This document shows, piece by piece, positions 25,903 to 33,703 of a DNA stretch of 64,000 nucleotides. The stretch is taken from NCBI RefSeq assembly GCF_011516765.1, contig NZ_JAAABN010000002.1:186001-250000 (forward strand). The letters run 5' to 3'. The translations under genes and the position numbers were made by a program. The notes beneath the pieces were generated by a model. That model did not search any database and had not been told where the DNA came from. It saw only the letters and a program-made list of their open reading frames with translations. Position 1 is the first letter of the stretch; each line of letters begins with the position of its first letter. Source of the DNA: Acetobacter sicerae. Its GTDB lineage: Bacteria; Pseudomonadota; Alphaproteobacteria; Acetobacterales; Acetobacteraceae.

Positions 25903-27090
25903 TCAGTCCTCAAGCACGCTTCGGGCCTCGTTACGCTGTTCACCCCACGCAAGCGCCAGCATCACCCCAGTCACAAGAATGGCGTCCGTGAGACGGGAAA
26001 AATGCAGGCCGAAAGGGATCAGCAGCAACAGGACTGTAATCCCGACAATGTGTGACAGGGCGAAAAAACCTGAGACAATCCTGCGATAGAGAATGCTGGC
26101 CAGCAGGTAGAGCACCGGCCCGGACGTCATGACCATGACGGAAGACAGACTTGCCTCCTCCAGCGGATTTTCCATCAGCAGGTCCGCTCCCACCGCCGTC
26201 ACGATAATGCCCGCAATCAGCACTGCATGGAGATAATGAATGGTCGCACCCATTTTTCCCGGATCATCGGCCTGCGTGATCCTGTGCCTTGCGGCCTCGC
26301 CAGATGTGCCGAAATACAGCCACCACATGGCCATCGTTCCCAAGAAACTGATGACGAAAGCGACGAGATAAACCGGTGTCCAGTTCTGGTTTTCGGCCAT
26401 GGACAGACCTGTCGCCATGATCCCCTCACCCAGCGCCACGATCACGAAAAGCTGGCAGCGCTCGACGAGGTGCGCGCCCTCAATTGTCCAGTCGTCTTTC
26501 GAGCTGGATCGGCCCAGCCCCGGAAAAGGAAAACCGAACATCGGGGAGACATATTCGCAGAGCGCGGCGATGCACCACAACGTCACTCGGGTCACCGGGT
26601 CCGACGCCACTCCGCCTGTCAGCCAGAACACGGCGGAGACCAGCATCCAGGCAAGGATCCGTCGGTAATTCGGTGCAAGCGGATGATTGCGAGGCAGCCA
26701 CGCAACGACGAAAGCGCTGCGTCCCACCTGCATGGCCGCGAAACAGAGCGCAAAAGGCAGACCATGCTCCGCAAAGGAATCCGCGATCGCTGATCCCATG
26801 AGCAGGGCGAGCACCATGGTGACGAACAACACGCCCCGGACGGCAGGCAGGCGCGGGTCAAACCAGTTTGTGAACCAGCCGGTATATTGCCAGCCCAGCC
26901 AGACGGCGAGCCAGATCACCGCAGTCTGGAAGGCTCCGAACAGCGACAGGTGGTGCAGCAGCCCGTGGCTGAGCTGCGTGATGGCAAAGACATAGACCAG
27001 ATCAAAGAAGAGTTCTTCGTTTGTGACTGCGGCGTGGTGACCGTCACGGGTGCGGAGGAAAGGATGGTGACTGGCTGTGTCCTGCGACAT
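25903..27090 (-). CDS. Low temperature requirement protein A (LtrA) family
   Basis: About 395 aa with roughly ten or more membrane helices. Conserved LtrA features near the N-terminus are NEELFFDLVYVFAITQLSHGL and WWxWQYTxW-type LGWQYTGWFTNWFDP; later come HLVERCQLFVIVALGEGI and AMWWLYFG. LtrA members are membrane proteins of unknown activity, first linked to cold growth in Listeria. The ATG at 27090 was preferred over an upstream TTG. It is downstream of the SDR gene on the same strand, with 115 bases between, and has no obvious functional link to it. Confidence 0.87.
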   Translation of the reverse strand: MSQDTASHHPFLRTRDGHHAAVTNEELFFDLVYVFAITQLSHGLLHHLSLFGAFQTAVIWLAVWLGWQYTGWFTNWFDPRLPAVRGVLFVTMVLALLMGSAIADSFAEHGLPFALCFAAMQVGRSAFVVAWLPRNHPLAPNYRRILAWMLVSAVFWLTGGVASDPVTRVTLWCIAALCEYVSPMFGFPFPGLGRSSSKDDWTIEGAHLVERCQLFVIVALGEGIMATGLSMAENQNWTPVYLVAFVISFLGTMAMWWLYFGTSGEAARHRITQADDPGKMGATIHYLHAVLIAGIIVTAVGADLLMENPLEEASLSSVMVMTSGPVLYLLASILYRRIVSGFFALSHIVGITVLLLLIPFGLHFSRLTDAILVTGVMLALAWGEQRNEARSVLED

Positions 27091-27204
27091 GAAGCGTCCG
27101 TAAAGAGAGAATGACAAAGGGCTCTGAACGTAGCGCCCTCCTTCCGGTTCATACCAGAGAGGATAAGGCGTTCTTCGTCCAGAGCCCTTTATGCTGCGAC
27201 GGCG

Positions 27205-27978
27205 TTATTTGGTCGTATAGCCGCCGTTGACGAGGATGGTCTGCCCCGTCATCCACCAGCCTTCCGAAACCATGAACCTTACATAAGGCGCGATGTCCTC
27301 AATGTCGGTCAGGCCGGTTTTGCTGAAGGGCGACAGAGCCGCCGCTGTCTTGTGATAGGCCACGGCGTCCGCGCCTTCCTGTCCGTAAAAGAACGGCGTG
27401 TCCATCGGTCCGGGACCGATGGCGTTCACGGAAATACCACGCTCACCGAACTCCTTGGACGCTGCACGGGTGAAGTGTTCCACGGCCGCTTTTGAACCGG
27501 CATAGGTGGAATAGAACGGCGTGTAGGCGCCAAGCAGCGATGTCACGATGGTGACGATCTTGCCGTTGTCATTTACATGCCTGCCGGCTTCCTTGAGGAA
27601 GAAGAACGCGGCCTTGCTGTTGATGGCGAACATGCTGTCATATTCGTCCTCGGTAATGTCGAGGATCGGTTTTTTCAGCACTTTACCAACGGTGTTGATG
27701 GCGATGTCGGGACGACCAATGGCGGCGACAGTCTCCCTGAACAGTTTGGTATTGGCGTCTGCTGTCGTCAGATCTCCCTGAAGCGCCACAGCTTCGACGC
27801 CCTGATTTTTGAGTTCGGATACAAGCTTTTCCGCGTCGCCGGCCGCTTCCGGGCCATGATAATGAATGGCGATGGCCGCGACCCCATTTGCGGCGAGGTC
27901 GCGTGCAATCAGAGCGCCGAGATTTTTCGCGCCGCCGGTAATCAGCGCGGTTTTACCTTTAAGACTATGATCGGTCAT
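27205..27978 (-). CDS. Short-chain dehydrogenase/reductase
   Basis: About 257 aa. The cofactor motif is TGGAKNLGALIA (TGxxxxxG), then INTVGKV at the NNAG position, and the catalytic Ser-Tyr-Lys in IVTSLLGAYTPFYSTYAGSKAAVEH (YxxxK). It ends WMTGQTILVNGGYTTK, typical of classical SDRs. IHYHGPEAAGDAEKLV after the second strand, lacking an acidic residue there, leans toward NADP(H). It is divergent from a LysR gene, with about 110 bases shared, the classic arrangement of a LysR regulator and its target. The substrate is unknown. Confidence 0.88.
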   Translation of the reverse strand: MTDHSLKGKTALITGGAKNLGALIARDLAANGVAAIAIHYHGPEAAGDAEKLVSELKNQGVEAVALQGDLTTADANTKLFRETVAAIGRPDIAINTVGKVLKKPILDITEDEYDSMFAINSKAAFFFLKEAGRHVNDNGKIVTIVTSLLGAYTPFYSTYAGSKAAVEHFTRAASKEFGERGISVNAIGPGPMDTPFFYGQEGADAVAYHKTAAALSPFSKTGLTDIEDIAPYVRFMVSEGWWMTGQTILVNGGYTTK

Positions 27979-28087
27979 GAAATATCTCCCTATCAACGTC
28001 TCTCATTTTAGCGTTCGAAATTTCACGAAAAATCACTTGATTTCAGGCAACACTGATCAAGAATGACGAACAATAAGGAGTAGGTTG

Positions 28088-28984
28088 GTGGACAGGATCG
28101 ATCTGTTACGTGTGTTCATACGAGTGATGGAGACAGAGAATTTTTCCCGGGCCGCCGGGTCGCTGAATTTGCCGCGTTCCAGTGTTTCAACCGCCATCCA
28201 GCAGCTTGAAACGAGGTTGGGAACGCGACTTTTTTCCCGCACTACCAGACTTGTCTCACCCACGACCGATGGAAAGGTGTTTTATGAGCGGGCCCTGCAA
28301 CTGGTTGCCGACATAGAAGATGCGGAAAGCCTGTTTCAGCAGAAGCATGGTTCTCCGCGAGGCATTCTACGGGTCGAGATGCCGGGACGTATCGGACGCC
28401 TGATTGTTGCGCCGGCGCTTCCCACATTTCTTGCCACTTATCCGGAAATTGACATCCAGCTGGGCGTGACGGATTGCTCCGTCAATCTGACGGAAGATGG
28501 AGTAGACTGCGCGTTGCGGGTCGGTATGCTGGCGGATTCCAGTCTGATTTCGCGTCATATTGCTGATCTGCAGGTCATCAATGTCACAAGTCCGCTCTAC
28601 CTGAAGACTTACGGTGTTCCACATACTCCTCAGGATATTCCTGACCATCAGGTCATTCGCTACGCTTCTCCCGCGACAGGACGAATCGAAGAATGGGAAT
28701 GGGTTCATCGCGGTGAATCAAAGACCTGTCCCGTACAAGGACGTGTCACGGTCAACAGCGCCGAAGCGTTGATTGCCTGCTGCGTGGCAGGGTCTGGCCT
28801 GATTCAGATTCCGGCCTATGACGTTGCAGCTCACCTTGCCAATGGCGAACTGGTCGAGGTCATGCCCGACTGGCGGGCGCCCCCTTTGCCTCTGTCTCTT
28901 TTGTATCCAGAGAGGCGTCATCGATCATCAAGGCTTCGTGTTTTTGTTGACTGGATTATCAATCTGATCAAAAAACAGATTTAG
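28088..28984 (+). CDS. LysR-family transcriptional regulator
   Basis: About 298 aa. The N-terminal winged helix (DLLRVFIRVMETENFSRAAGSLNLPRSSVSTAIQQLETRLGTRLFSRTTR) is textbook LysR, followed by a substrate-binding co-inducer domain (LRVEMPGRIGRLIVAPALPTFLATYPEI...). The subgroup resembles CrgA/AaeR-like regulators. The GTG at 28088 follows AAGGAG. It is divergent from the SDR gene. In the shared interval an imperfect element TTCG-N8-CGAA (about 28014-28029) could be its binding site; that is conjecture. Confidence 0.9.
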   Translation: MDRIDLLRVFIRVMETENFSRAAGSLNLPRSSVSTAIQQLETRLGTRLFSRTTRLVSPTTDGKVFYERALQLVADIEDAESLFQQKHGSPRGILRVEMPGRIGRLIVAPALPTFLATYPEIDIQLGVTDCSVNLTEDGVDCALRVGMLADSSLISRHIADLQVINVTSPLYLKTYGVPHTPQDIPDHQVIRYASPATGRIEEWEWVHRGESKTCPVQGRVTVNSAEALIACCVAGSGLIQIPAYDVAAHLANGELVEVMPDWRAPPLPLSLLYPERRHRSSRLRVFVDWIINLIKKQI

Positions 28985-29016
28985 TCATTTAATCAATACT
29001 TCAGATATTTTCTCTT

Positions 29017-29685
29017 TTATTCAATGGTTTCGAAAGCATCGACCAGCCATTCCTCTGGCTCGCGATCCGCCTCCTCATACCATCGTTCCATCAGAGGATG
29101 CTTGCGAACAGATTCAATATAAGCCCGCGATACATCAGAAACATTAATATCATAACTGAGAAAACGTGCGACAATCGGAGCGAATGCAACATCTGCATTG
29201 GTAAAATGGCGACCAAAAAGATAGTCCCCGCTTCCGCCAAAATTACGCCGCGCTTCCGTCCAGATTGAATCAATGCGGGCAATATCTTTTGTTATCGCAT
29301 CCGACAGAGGTTCTTTAAGTGGACGTTGAATTCTTCCTAGATTCATCGGCATTGCGGAGCGAACGCCCTGAAATCCTGAATGCATTTCAGCAGAGACGGA
29401 CCGCGCCATCGCGCGCGCGTCCTGATTTTCAGGCCAGAGCTTTGGCTCAAGTTCTGCGCAATATTCGGCAATCGCCAGACTGTCCCATATCTTTACGTTG
29501 CGATGTTCCAGAAATGGAACCTTACCATTAGGAGAAACCTGCGCTATCCGCGCACTACTGTCCGGTTGACGGAGCGGTATGACTTCTTCCAAGACATTTA
29601 GGCCTGCGAGCCTTACCGGCAGCCACCCTCTCAGGGACCATGAAGAATAACGCTTGGTGCCTATGACAAGACGGCCTTCGCTCAT
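29017..29685 (-). CDS. Glutathione S-transferase family protein
   Basis: A 222-aa protein. The thioredoxin-fold N-domain has the active-site SerSer region (TKRYSSWSLRGWLPVRLAG), VSPNGKVPFLE (cis-Pro) and DSLAIAEY, which binds the gamma-glutamyl group. The helical C-domain has GDYLFGRHFTNADVAFAPIVARFLSYDI, the conserved N-capping region. The catalytic residue is probably Ser. The start at 29685 has a GGGAGC site. It is divergent from the TagD-like gene across an AT-rich gap. Confidence 0.9.
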   Translation of the reverse strand: MSEGRLVIGTKRYSSWSLRGWLPVRLAGLNVLEEVIPLRQPDSSARIAQVSPNGKVPFLEHRNVKIWDSLAIAEYCAELEPKLWPENQDARAMARSVSAEMHSGFQGVRSAMPMNLGRIQRPLKEPLSDAITKDIARIDSIWTEARRNFGGSGDYLFGRHFTNADVAFAPIVARFLSYDINVSDVSRAYIESVRKHPLMERWYEEADREPEEWLVDAFETIE

Positions 29686-30049
29686 GAAAATGCTCCCTGC
29701 TGGCGATGAACAGTCTGGCTATAGCATCTATCAGAACAGACTGGCAGCCAAACACAGACAGAAATGATCCATATTTTCCGGACAATGGAACGTCTGCAGT
29801 GCGAACCCCGTCTGATTGAAATGGATTTTTCTCGTTTAAAATCATGTATTTCGTCAATACACCGGAAACGCATTCTAGCGCCGGACGACTTTGATACATG
29901 AGACAGAACTGTAACCTGCGATAATACGCCCAAGGTGAAACACATATTCCAACCCTATCGGCGAGCCGTTAAAAAATTATCCATACTGGGTCATTACAAC
30001 TCCTCACATGACGGAGCGTGTCAGCATACGCACATGATAAGAGGTTTAT
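29686..30049. other. AT-rich divergent intergenic region
   Basis: About 360 bases between the divergent GST and TagD-like genes. It is visibly richer in A and T than the surrounding chromosome and should hold both promoters. No gene, palindrome or well-spaced promoter pair stands out. Confidence 0.4.
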
Positions 30050-30514
30050 GTGACAACGGTTTTGACTTATGGAACATTTGATCTCTTTCATATAGGTCAT
30101 GTTCGTCTTCTCCAAAGGGCACGCGCTTTGGGAGAACGATTGTATGTTGGCGTCTCTTCCGACGAGTTTAACGCCATCAAAGGCAAAAACAGCATCATTC
30201 CTTATGAACAGCGAGCCGCCATTGTCGCCGCCATAAAGGAAGTGGATGGCGTTTTTCCTGAAGAAAACTGGGCACAGAAAAAATTGGATATCGAACGCCT
30301 GAAAGCCGACATTCTGGTCATGGGAAGCGACTGGGAAGGCAGATTCGACGATCTGGATACCATGTGCACTGTTCATTACCTCCCCAGAACGGAAAACATA
30401 TCCACAACGGATATTAAAAAGACATTTGAAAACATAAATCGCCAGCAGATTGTTAACCTGGAAAATCAACTCCGGAGCGCACGCGATACACTTTTACAAA
30501 ATCATTTACTTTAA
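30050..30514 (+). CDS. tagD: Glycerol-3-phosphate cytidylyltransferase-like (TagD family)
   Basis: A 154-aa nucleotidyltransferase. It has the CTP-binding LTYGTFDLFHIGHVRLLQRA (HxGH motif) and RTENISTTDIKK, a variant of the RTxGISTT signature. TagD makes CDP-glycerol, the activated donor for glycerol-phosphate polymers or decorations. The GTG start at 30050 has AAGAGG at 6-base spacing. The next gene, a CDP-glycerol glycerophosphotransferase-like protein, starts 37 bases later, so the pair forms a self-contained unit. Base use is AT-richer than the neighbours, suggesting gene transfer. Confidence 0.9.
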   Translation: MTTVLTYGTFDLFHIGHVRLLQRARALGERLYVGVSSDEFNAIKGKNSIIPYEQRAAIVAAIKEVDGVFPEENWAQKKLDIERLKADILVMGSDWEGRFDDLDTMCTVHYLPRTENISTTDIKKTFENINRQQIVNLENQLRSARDTLLQNHLL

Positions 30515-30551
30515 CGCACTACAAAGAAAATAGAGAAAGGTAAATTTCACA

Positions 30552-31748
30552 ATGAACGATCAGAATACACAGAAAGCAAGCCGCTATCTTCACGGTCTGG
30601 AGACCATTTCAGAAAAAACCAAAAAAACTCCGATTATCCTGTTTTTTGGTCGTCATCATTTTTCTGACAACTCAAAATATCTTTTCCTGAATATGTCTGC
30701 CCGTCAGGATGTTCTGGCTATCTGGTGTTCTTCCAATACGGAACTTTGCACCCGCCTTGCTGATGAGGGCTTACATGTTCTTAATATGAACGGGGATGTT
30801 GGTCAGATCCTATCTGTTTTTATGCAGGCGGCAGTCGCTGTACATTGCATCAATACTTTTGAAAGCGTCGAAAATCCTCTTATGCGTGCAGCGCTCAAAG
30901 GCGCAATTCATATTCAGCTCTGGCATGGCGTTTCCATCAAACCACTGGATATGATAAAAGCCAACGCAGATAATCTGGTCGACACCACCTGGATAGAGCA
31001 GACGCTTGGAGCCATCTCCATTGACGTCATACTGAGTCCATCGGAAAGACTGGATAATTTCTGGCAGGCGGCTTTTGGCGTTCAGTATGTCATTCGTGCC
31101 GGGCTCCCAAGAAACGAAGTTCTGCTGCGCAACGCAACCAAGGCGGAACGTATCAATACAGCGGATACCCTTTTATCTGACGCAGAAAACTATATTCTCT
31201 GGGCTCCTACATTTACTTCGGCAGGCATGACGCCTCTATGGAGCCGTCCCGAACTGATCAACCAACTGACGACCACCGCAAGAGACAATGGATGCCAGCT
31301 TGTTATCAAACCTCACCCCTATGACACAATAAACTTCCAGTCTCGAGATACAGATAATCATGAAGGTGTCATTTTTCTGTCGCCAGATATTGATATTTAT
31401 CCGGATCTTCACAGATTTTCATGCCTTATTACAGACTGCTCTTCTCTTATGTTTGATTATCTTCACCTAGACCGACCAATTCTAATTCTTGAACATTCCA
31501 ATAAAGGCAACGACACTCCCCTGGCTTGGTTTGACCATCTTCCTCTTCCTGCCGTGATTGGCCCTGATGCAAACGCAACAGTCTTGTTAGAAACGTGCCT
31601 GAAAGACGACCAGCAAACGCATAATCGTAAAAAATGCCTGCAGGCTCTATTCAGCACAGACACCCTCACCTCCTGTGAAATGATAGCAAAGATTTTGTGG
31701 GATCTTGTTGAAAAACAAACAGATAAGAAAATGACCATTTTACAATAA
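30552..31748 (+). CDS. CDP-glycerol glycerophosphotransferase family protein (TagB/TagF-like)
   Basis: A 398-aa protein of GT-B-like fold. It has HIQLWHGVSIKPLDM, the (L)WHG(T) motif of teichoic-acid glycerophosphotransferases, VIKPHPYD, and LITDCSSLMFDYLHLDRPI, the conserved D(x)SSxxxDY motif near the C-terminus. These enzymes transfer glycerol phosphate from CDP-glycerol to a polymer, lipid or sugar. The length is that of the short single-domain members. With the upstream TagD-like gene it would decorate a surface glycan (lipopolysaccharide, capsule). The gene is AT-richer than its surroundings. Confidence 0.87.
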   Translation: MNDQNTQKASRYLHGLETISEKTKKTPIILFFGRHHFSDNSKYLFLNMSARQDVLAIWCSSNTELCTRLADEGLHVLNMNGDVGQILSVFMQAAVAVHCINTFESVENPLMRAALKGAIHIQLWHGVSIKPLDMIKANADNLVDTTWIEQTLGAISIDVILSPSERLDNFWQAAFGVQYVIRAGLPRNEVLLRNATKAERINTADTLLSDAENYILWAPTFTSAGMTPLWSRPELINQLTTTARDNGCQLVIKPHPYDTINFQSRDTDNHEGVIFLSPDIDIYPDLHRFSCLITDCSSLMFDYLHLDRPILILEHSNKGNDTPLAWFDHLPLPAVIGPDANATVLLETCLKDDQQTHNRKKCLQALFSTDTLTSCEMIAKILWDLVEKQTDKKMTILQ

Positions 31749-31771
31749 ATCATTTCTCAAAATATTTTTCC

Positions 31772-31813
31772 TTAAGATCACTCACAATGTTACCGCATGG
31801 CGAGTGATCTTAA
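31772..31813. repeat. 12-bp perfect inverted repeat after the TagF-like gene
   Basis: The arms TTAAGATCACTC and GAGTGATCTTAA enclose 18 bases, starting 23 bases after the stop. It may be the transcript-end hairpin of the tagD unit; there is no T-run after it on the plus strand, but AT-rich DNA precedes it. The remaining bases 31814-32126 show no gene I can support. Confidence 0.55.
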
Positions 31814-32126
31814 ACAGGAAATTGACTGCTCAACACAGGGATTTTCCTGAAAGCAATGGACATTATGCACTTTACTGGAGCATCGATGCGGAACGGATAG
31901 ATAAATACGGCGCACGTATCGTATCCACCGGATGTTTGTGCGGAAAAATAGTCTCTGATTGTTCCGTATTACCTTTTGATGAAAGGAAATACGGAACGCA
32001 AGCCTCATGATTGATGAGTTGCCTGCGTATCACAGCCGCCCATCGCGAAATCCGATGGCCAATAATTATCGCTGGTTGTCTAATCTCTGTCGGAAACAAC
32101 GGTCTTGCATAGTTTCCTGCATCTCA

Positions 32127-32203
32127 TGGCGGACCCGACGCGATTCGAACGCGTGACCTTTGCCTTCGGAGGGCAACGCTCTATCCAGCTGAGCTACGGG
32201 TCC
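32127..32203 (-). tRNA. tRNA-Arg (anticodon CCG)
   Basis: A 77-base minus-strand gene with an encoded CCA end. The acceptor arms GGACCCG and CGGGTCC pair perfectly. The D-arm has AGCTCAGCTGGATAGAGC. The anticodon arm TTGCC/GGCAA has the loop CTCCGAA, reading CCG. The T-arm has ACGCG-TTCGAAT-CGCGT. Confidence 0.98.
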
Positions 32204-32275
32204 ACTGCGCGCCTTACTACAGCAGACAGGCTGTGTTTGCCAAGAGGGTAAACACTCCCACAAAAACCTTCGCCA

Positions 32276-33337
32276 TCACGGAAGAGACAGCCTGTCCATC
32301 TCAGACGGCAACAAGCCGAAGGGCGCATTCACGTCCTGTCCGCTCCCCTGTTCAGCAGCCCACACTCCAGCGGAAACATCGCCTCCAGATGGCAGCAGAG
32401 CATCCGGTTGATCCAGCCAGGACAGAATATCCACCGTAACGCGCCTCCCTGCCCTCTCCCGCAGCAGCAGATGATGACCGCCGGGAATCAGATCCCGCCT
32501 TACCGAAGACGGGAAACGCCTCCACGCCTCAGCCATGGCCTGCGCCGGAACGAGTTGATCACGGTCTCCATACACAACCAGTGTCGGGAGCTTCTGCCAT
32601 TTTGCCGCATGGGCCGCCTGCGTCATCAGATCAACGAGCCCTTGCAATGCGACAAACTTCGTGACGTGGAGCGTCAGAGGATCGAAATAGAGCCGTCGTA
32701 GCGCCTCGATATTATTACTCGCCACCACATGAACCGGCAGTTCCCGCCCTGAGACACTGCCCTCCGGCGCAATGGCGGCCAGAAGATGGGCGGATGCCCT
32801 GCCCAGCGGGCCTGTATCCCAGACGGCGGGCGCCAGCAGCACCACACCGGAAAGAGGGAGGCCGGTCGGATGGCTGGCGACAACCATCGCAACAGCACCG
32901 CCCATACTCTCACCCATCAGCCAGACAGGCTTCCCCGGATGCTCGATCGCAAGCTGCTTCAGTTCTTCTCGCACATCGTCGGCGAGACGATCTGAACCGA
33001 CCCAGCCGCCACGATCTGGAGCAGCGCCGAAGCCTCGCAGATCCGGCGCCCAGACGCTGAAACCTGCCTGAGCGAATGCTGGCGCTGTCGTCTCCCAGGC
33101 GTCACGGCTGTCATTGAAACCATGCAGCGCCAGAATCACGCCTCTTTCAGCGCCCCGGGCAGGCCAGATACGGAGAGGAATATGAGCGCGATCAGACAGC
33201 GTCAGCACACGGTCGGGTGGCACAAGCCGGGCATATTCTGCGTAACGGGGCGGCACCCTGATATGCGGTTCACGGGCGCATCCCGCCAATGTTAGCGCCG
33301 CCAGAATTAAGGTCGCCAGTCGCCCTGAAAATCGCAT
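32276..33337 (-). CDS. Alpha/beta hydrolase lipoprotein (lysophospholipase/monoacylglycerol lipase-like)
   Basis: About 353 aa from the ATG at 33337. It opens with a lipoprotein signal (MRFSGRLATLILAALTLAGC, Cys20). The serine hydrolase core has ILALHGFNDSRDAW (oxyanion region), PDLRGFGAAPDRGGW, the nucleophile elbow GESMGGA, YGDRDQLVP (Asp) and IPGGHHLLL (His). These features match the lysophospholipase group (Hydrolase_4). It is probably lipid-anchored in the cell envelope and acts on lipids or esters. Earlier in-frame starts up to 33457 would bury the signal and are unlikely. It is divergent from the zinc-finger gene and polA. Confidence 0.87.
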   Translation of the reverse strand: MRFSGRLATLILAALTLAGCAREPHIRVPPRYAEYARLVPPDRVLTLSDRAHIPLRIWPARGAERGVILALHGFNDSRDAWETTAPAFAQAGFSVWAPDLRGFGAAPDRGGWVGSDRLADDVREELKQLAIEHPGKPVWLMGESMGGAVAMVVASHPTGLPLSGVVLLAPAVWDTGPLGRASAHLLAAIAPEGSVSGRELPVHVVASNNIEALRRLYFDPLTLHVTKFVALQGLVDLMTQAAHAAKWQKLPTLVVYGDRDQLVPAQAMAEAWRRFPSSVRRDLIPGGHHLLLRERAGRRVTVDILSWLDQPDALLPSGGDVSAGVWAAEQGSGQDVNAPFGLLPSEMDRLSLP

Positions 33338-33474
33338 GATATGATGAAAGCCAGACAAAAGAGCGTGCGGGTGGTTTGAACTCACGGCGTTCATGCGTAT
33401 CATCGCGCACCCGACAGGCCAACCGGTGTGTCTCCCTGAAGCCGGTCCCATGACCATCTCACAGGATCATGTTC

Positions 33475-33690
33475 ATGCTTATTCAGCCTACCAATCCGAC
33501 CCCACGGCCCCGGCTCGGCCATGTCGAAACAGTGATCGTGCAGAACCGCAAGATTTCCTGCGACGGCGGTCTGGGAGCGCTCGGACACCCCAAGGTCTGG
33601 CTGAAGATCGGCGGCGACCAGACATTCTGCCCCTATTGCTCCCGCCTGTTCGTGCTGGACCCGAACGCCACGCCGGACAGCGCGCACTGA
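33475..33690 (+). CDS. CHCC zinc-finger domain protein
   Basis: About 71 aa, with ISCDGGLGALGHPKVWLKIG and TFCPYCSRLFVL: the pattern Cys-x8-His-...-Cys-x2-Cys matches the zf-CHCC domain found in mitochondrial complex I subunit NDUFS6 and in short alphaproteobacterial proteins. It binds one zinc ion; the role of the bacterial stand-alone form is uncertain. The ATG at 33475 has AGGATC at a better distance than the ATG at 33469. It ends 13 bases before polA and is probably co-transcribed with it. Confidence 0.88.
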   Translation: MLIQPTNPTPRPRLGHVETVIVQNRKISCDGGLGALGHPKVWLKIGGDQTFCPYCSRLFVLDPNATPDSAH

Positions 33691-33703
33691 GGTTTTTTAC
33701 TCT

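Noticed and set aside
31804..32010. A 68-codon frame between the TagF-like gene and the tRNA
   Set aside because: It begins inside an inverted repeat, has no ribosome site and no recognisable family; both strands are open here.
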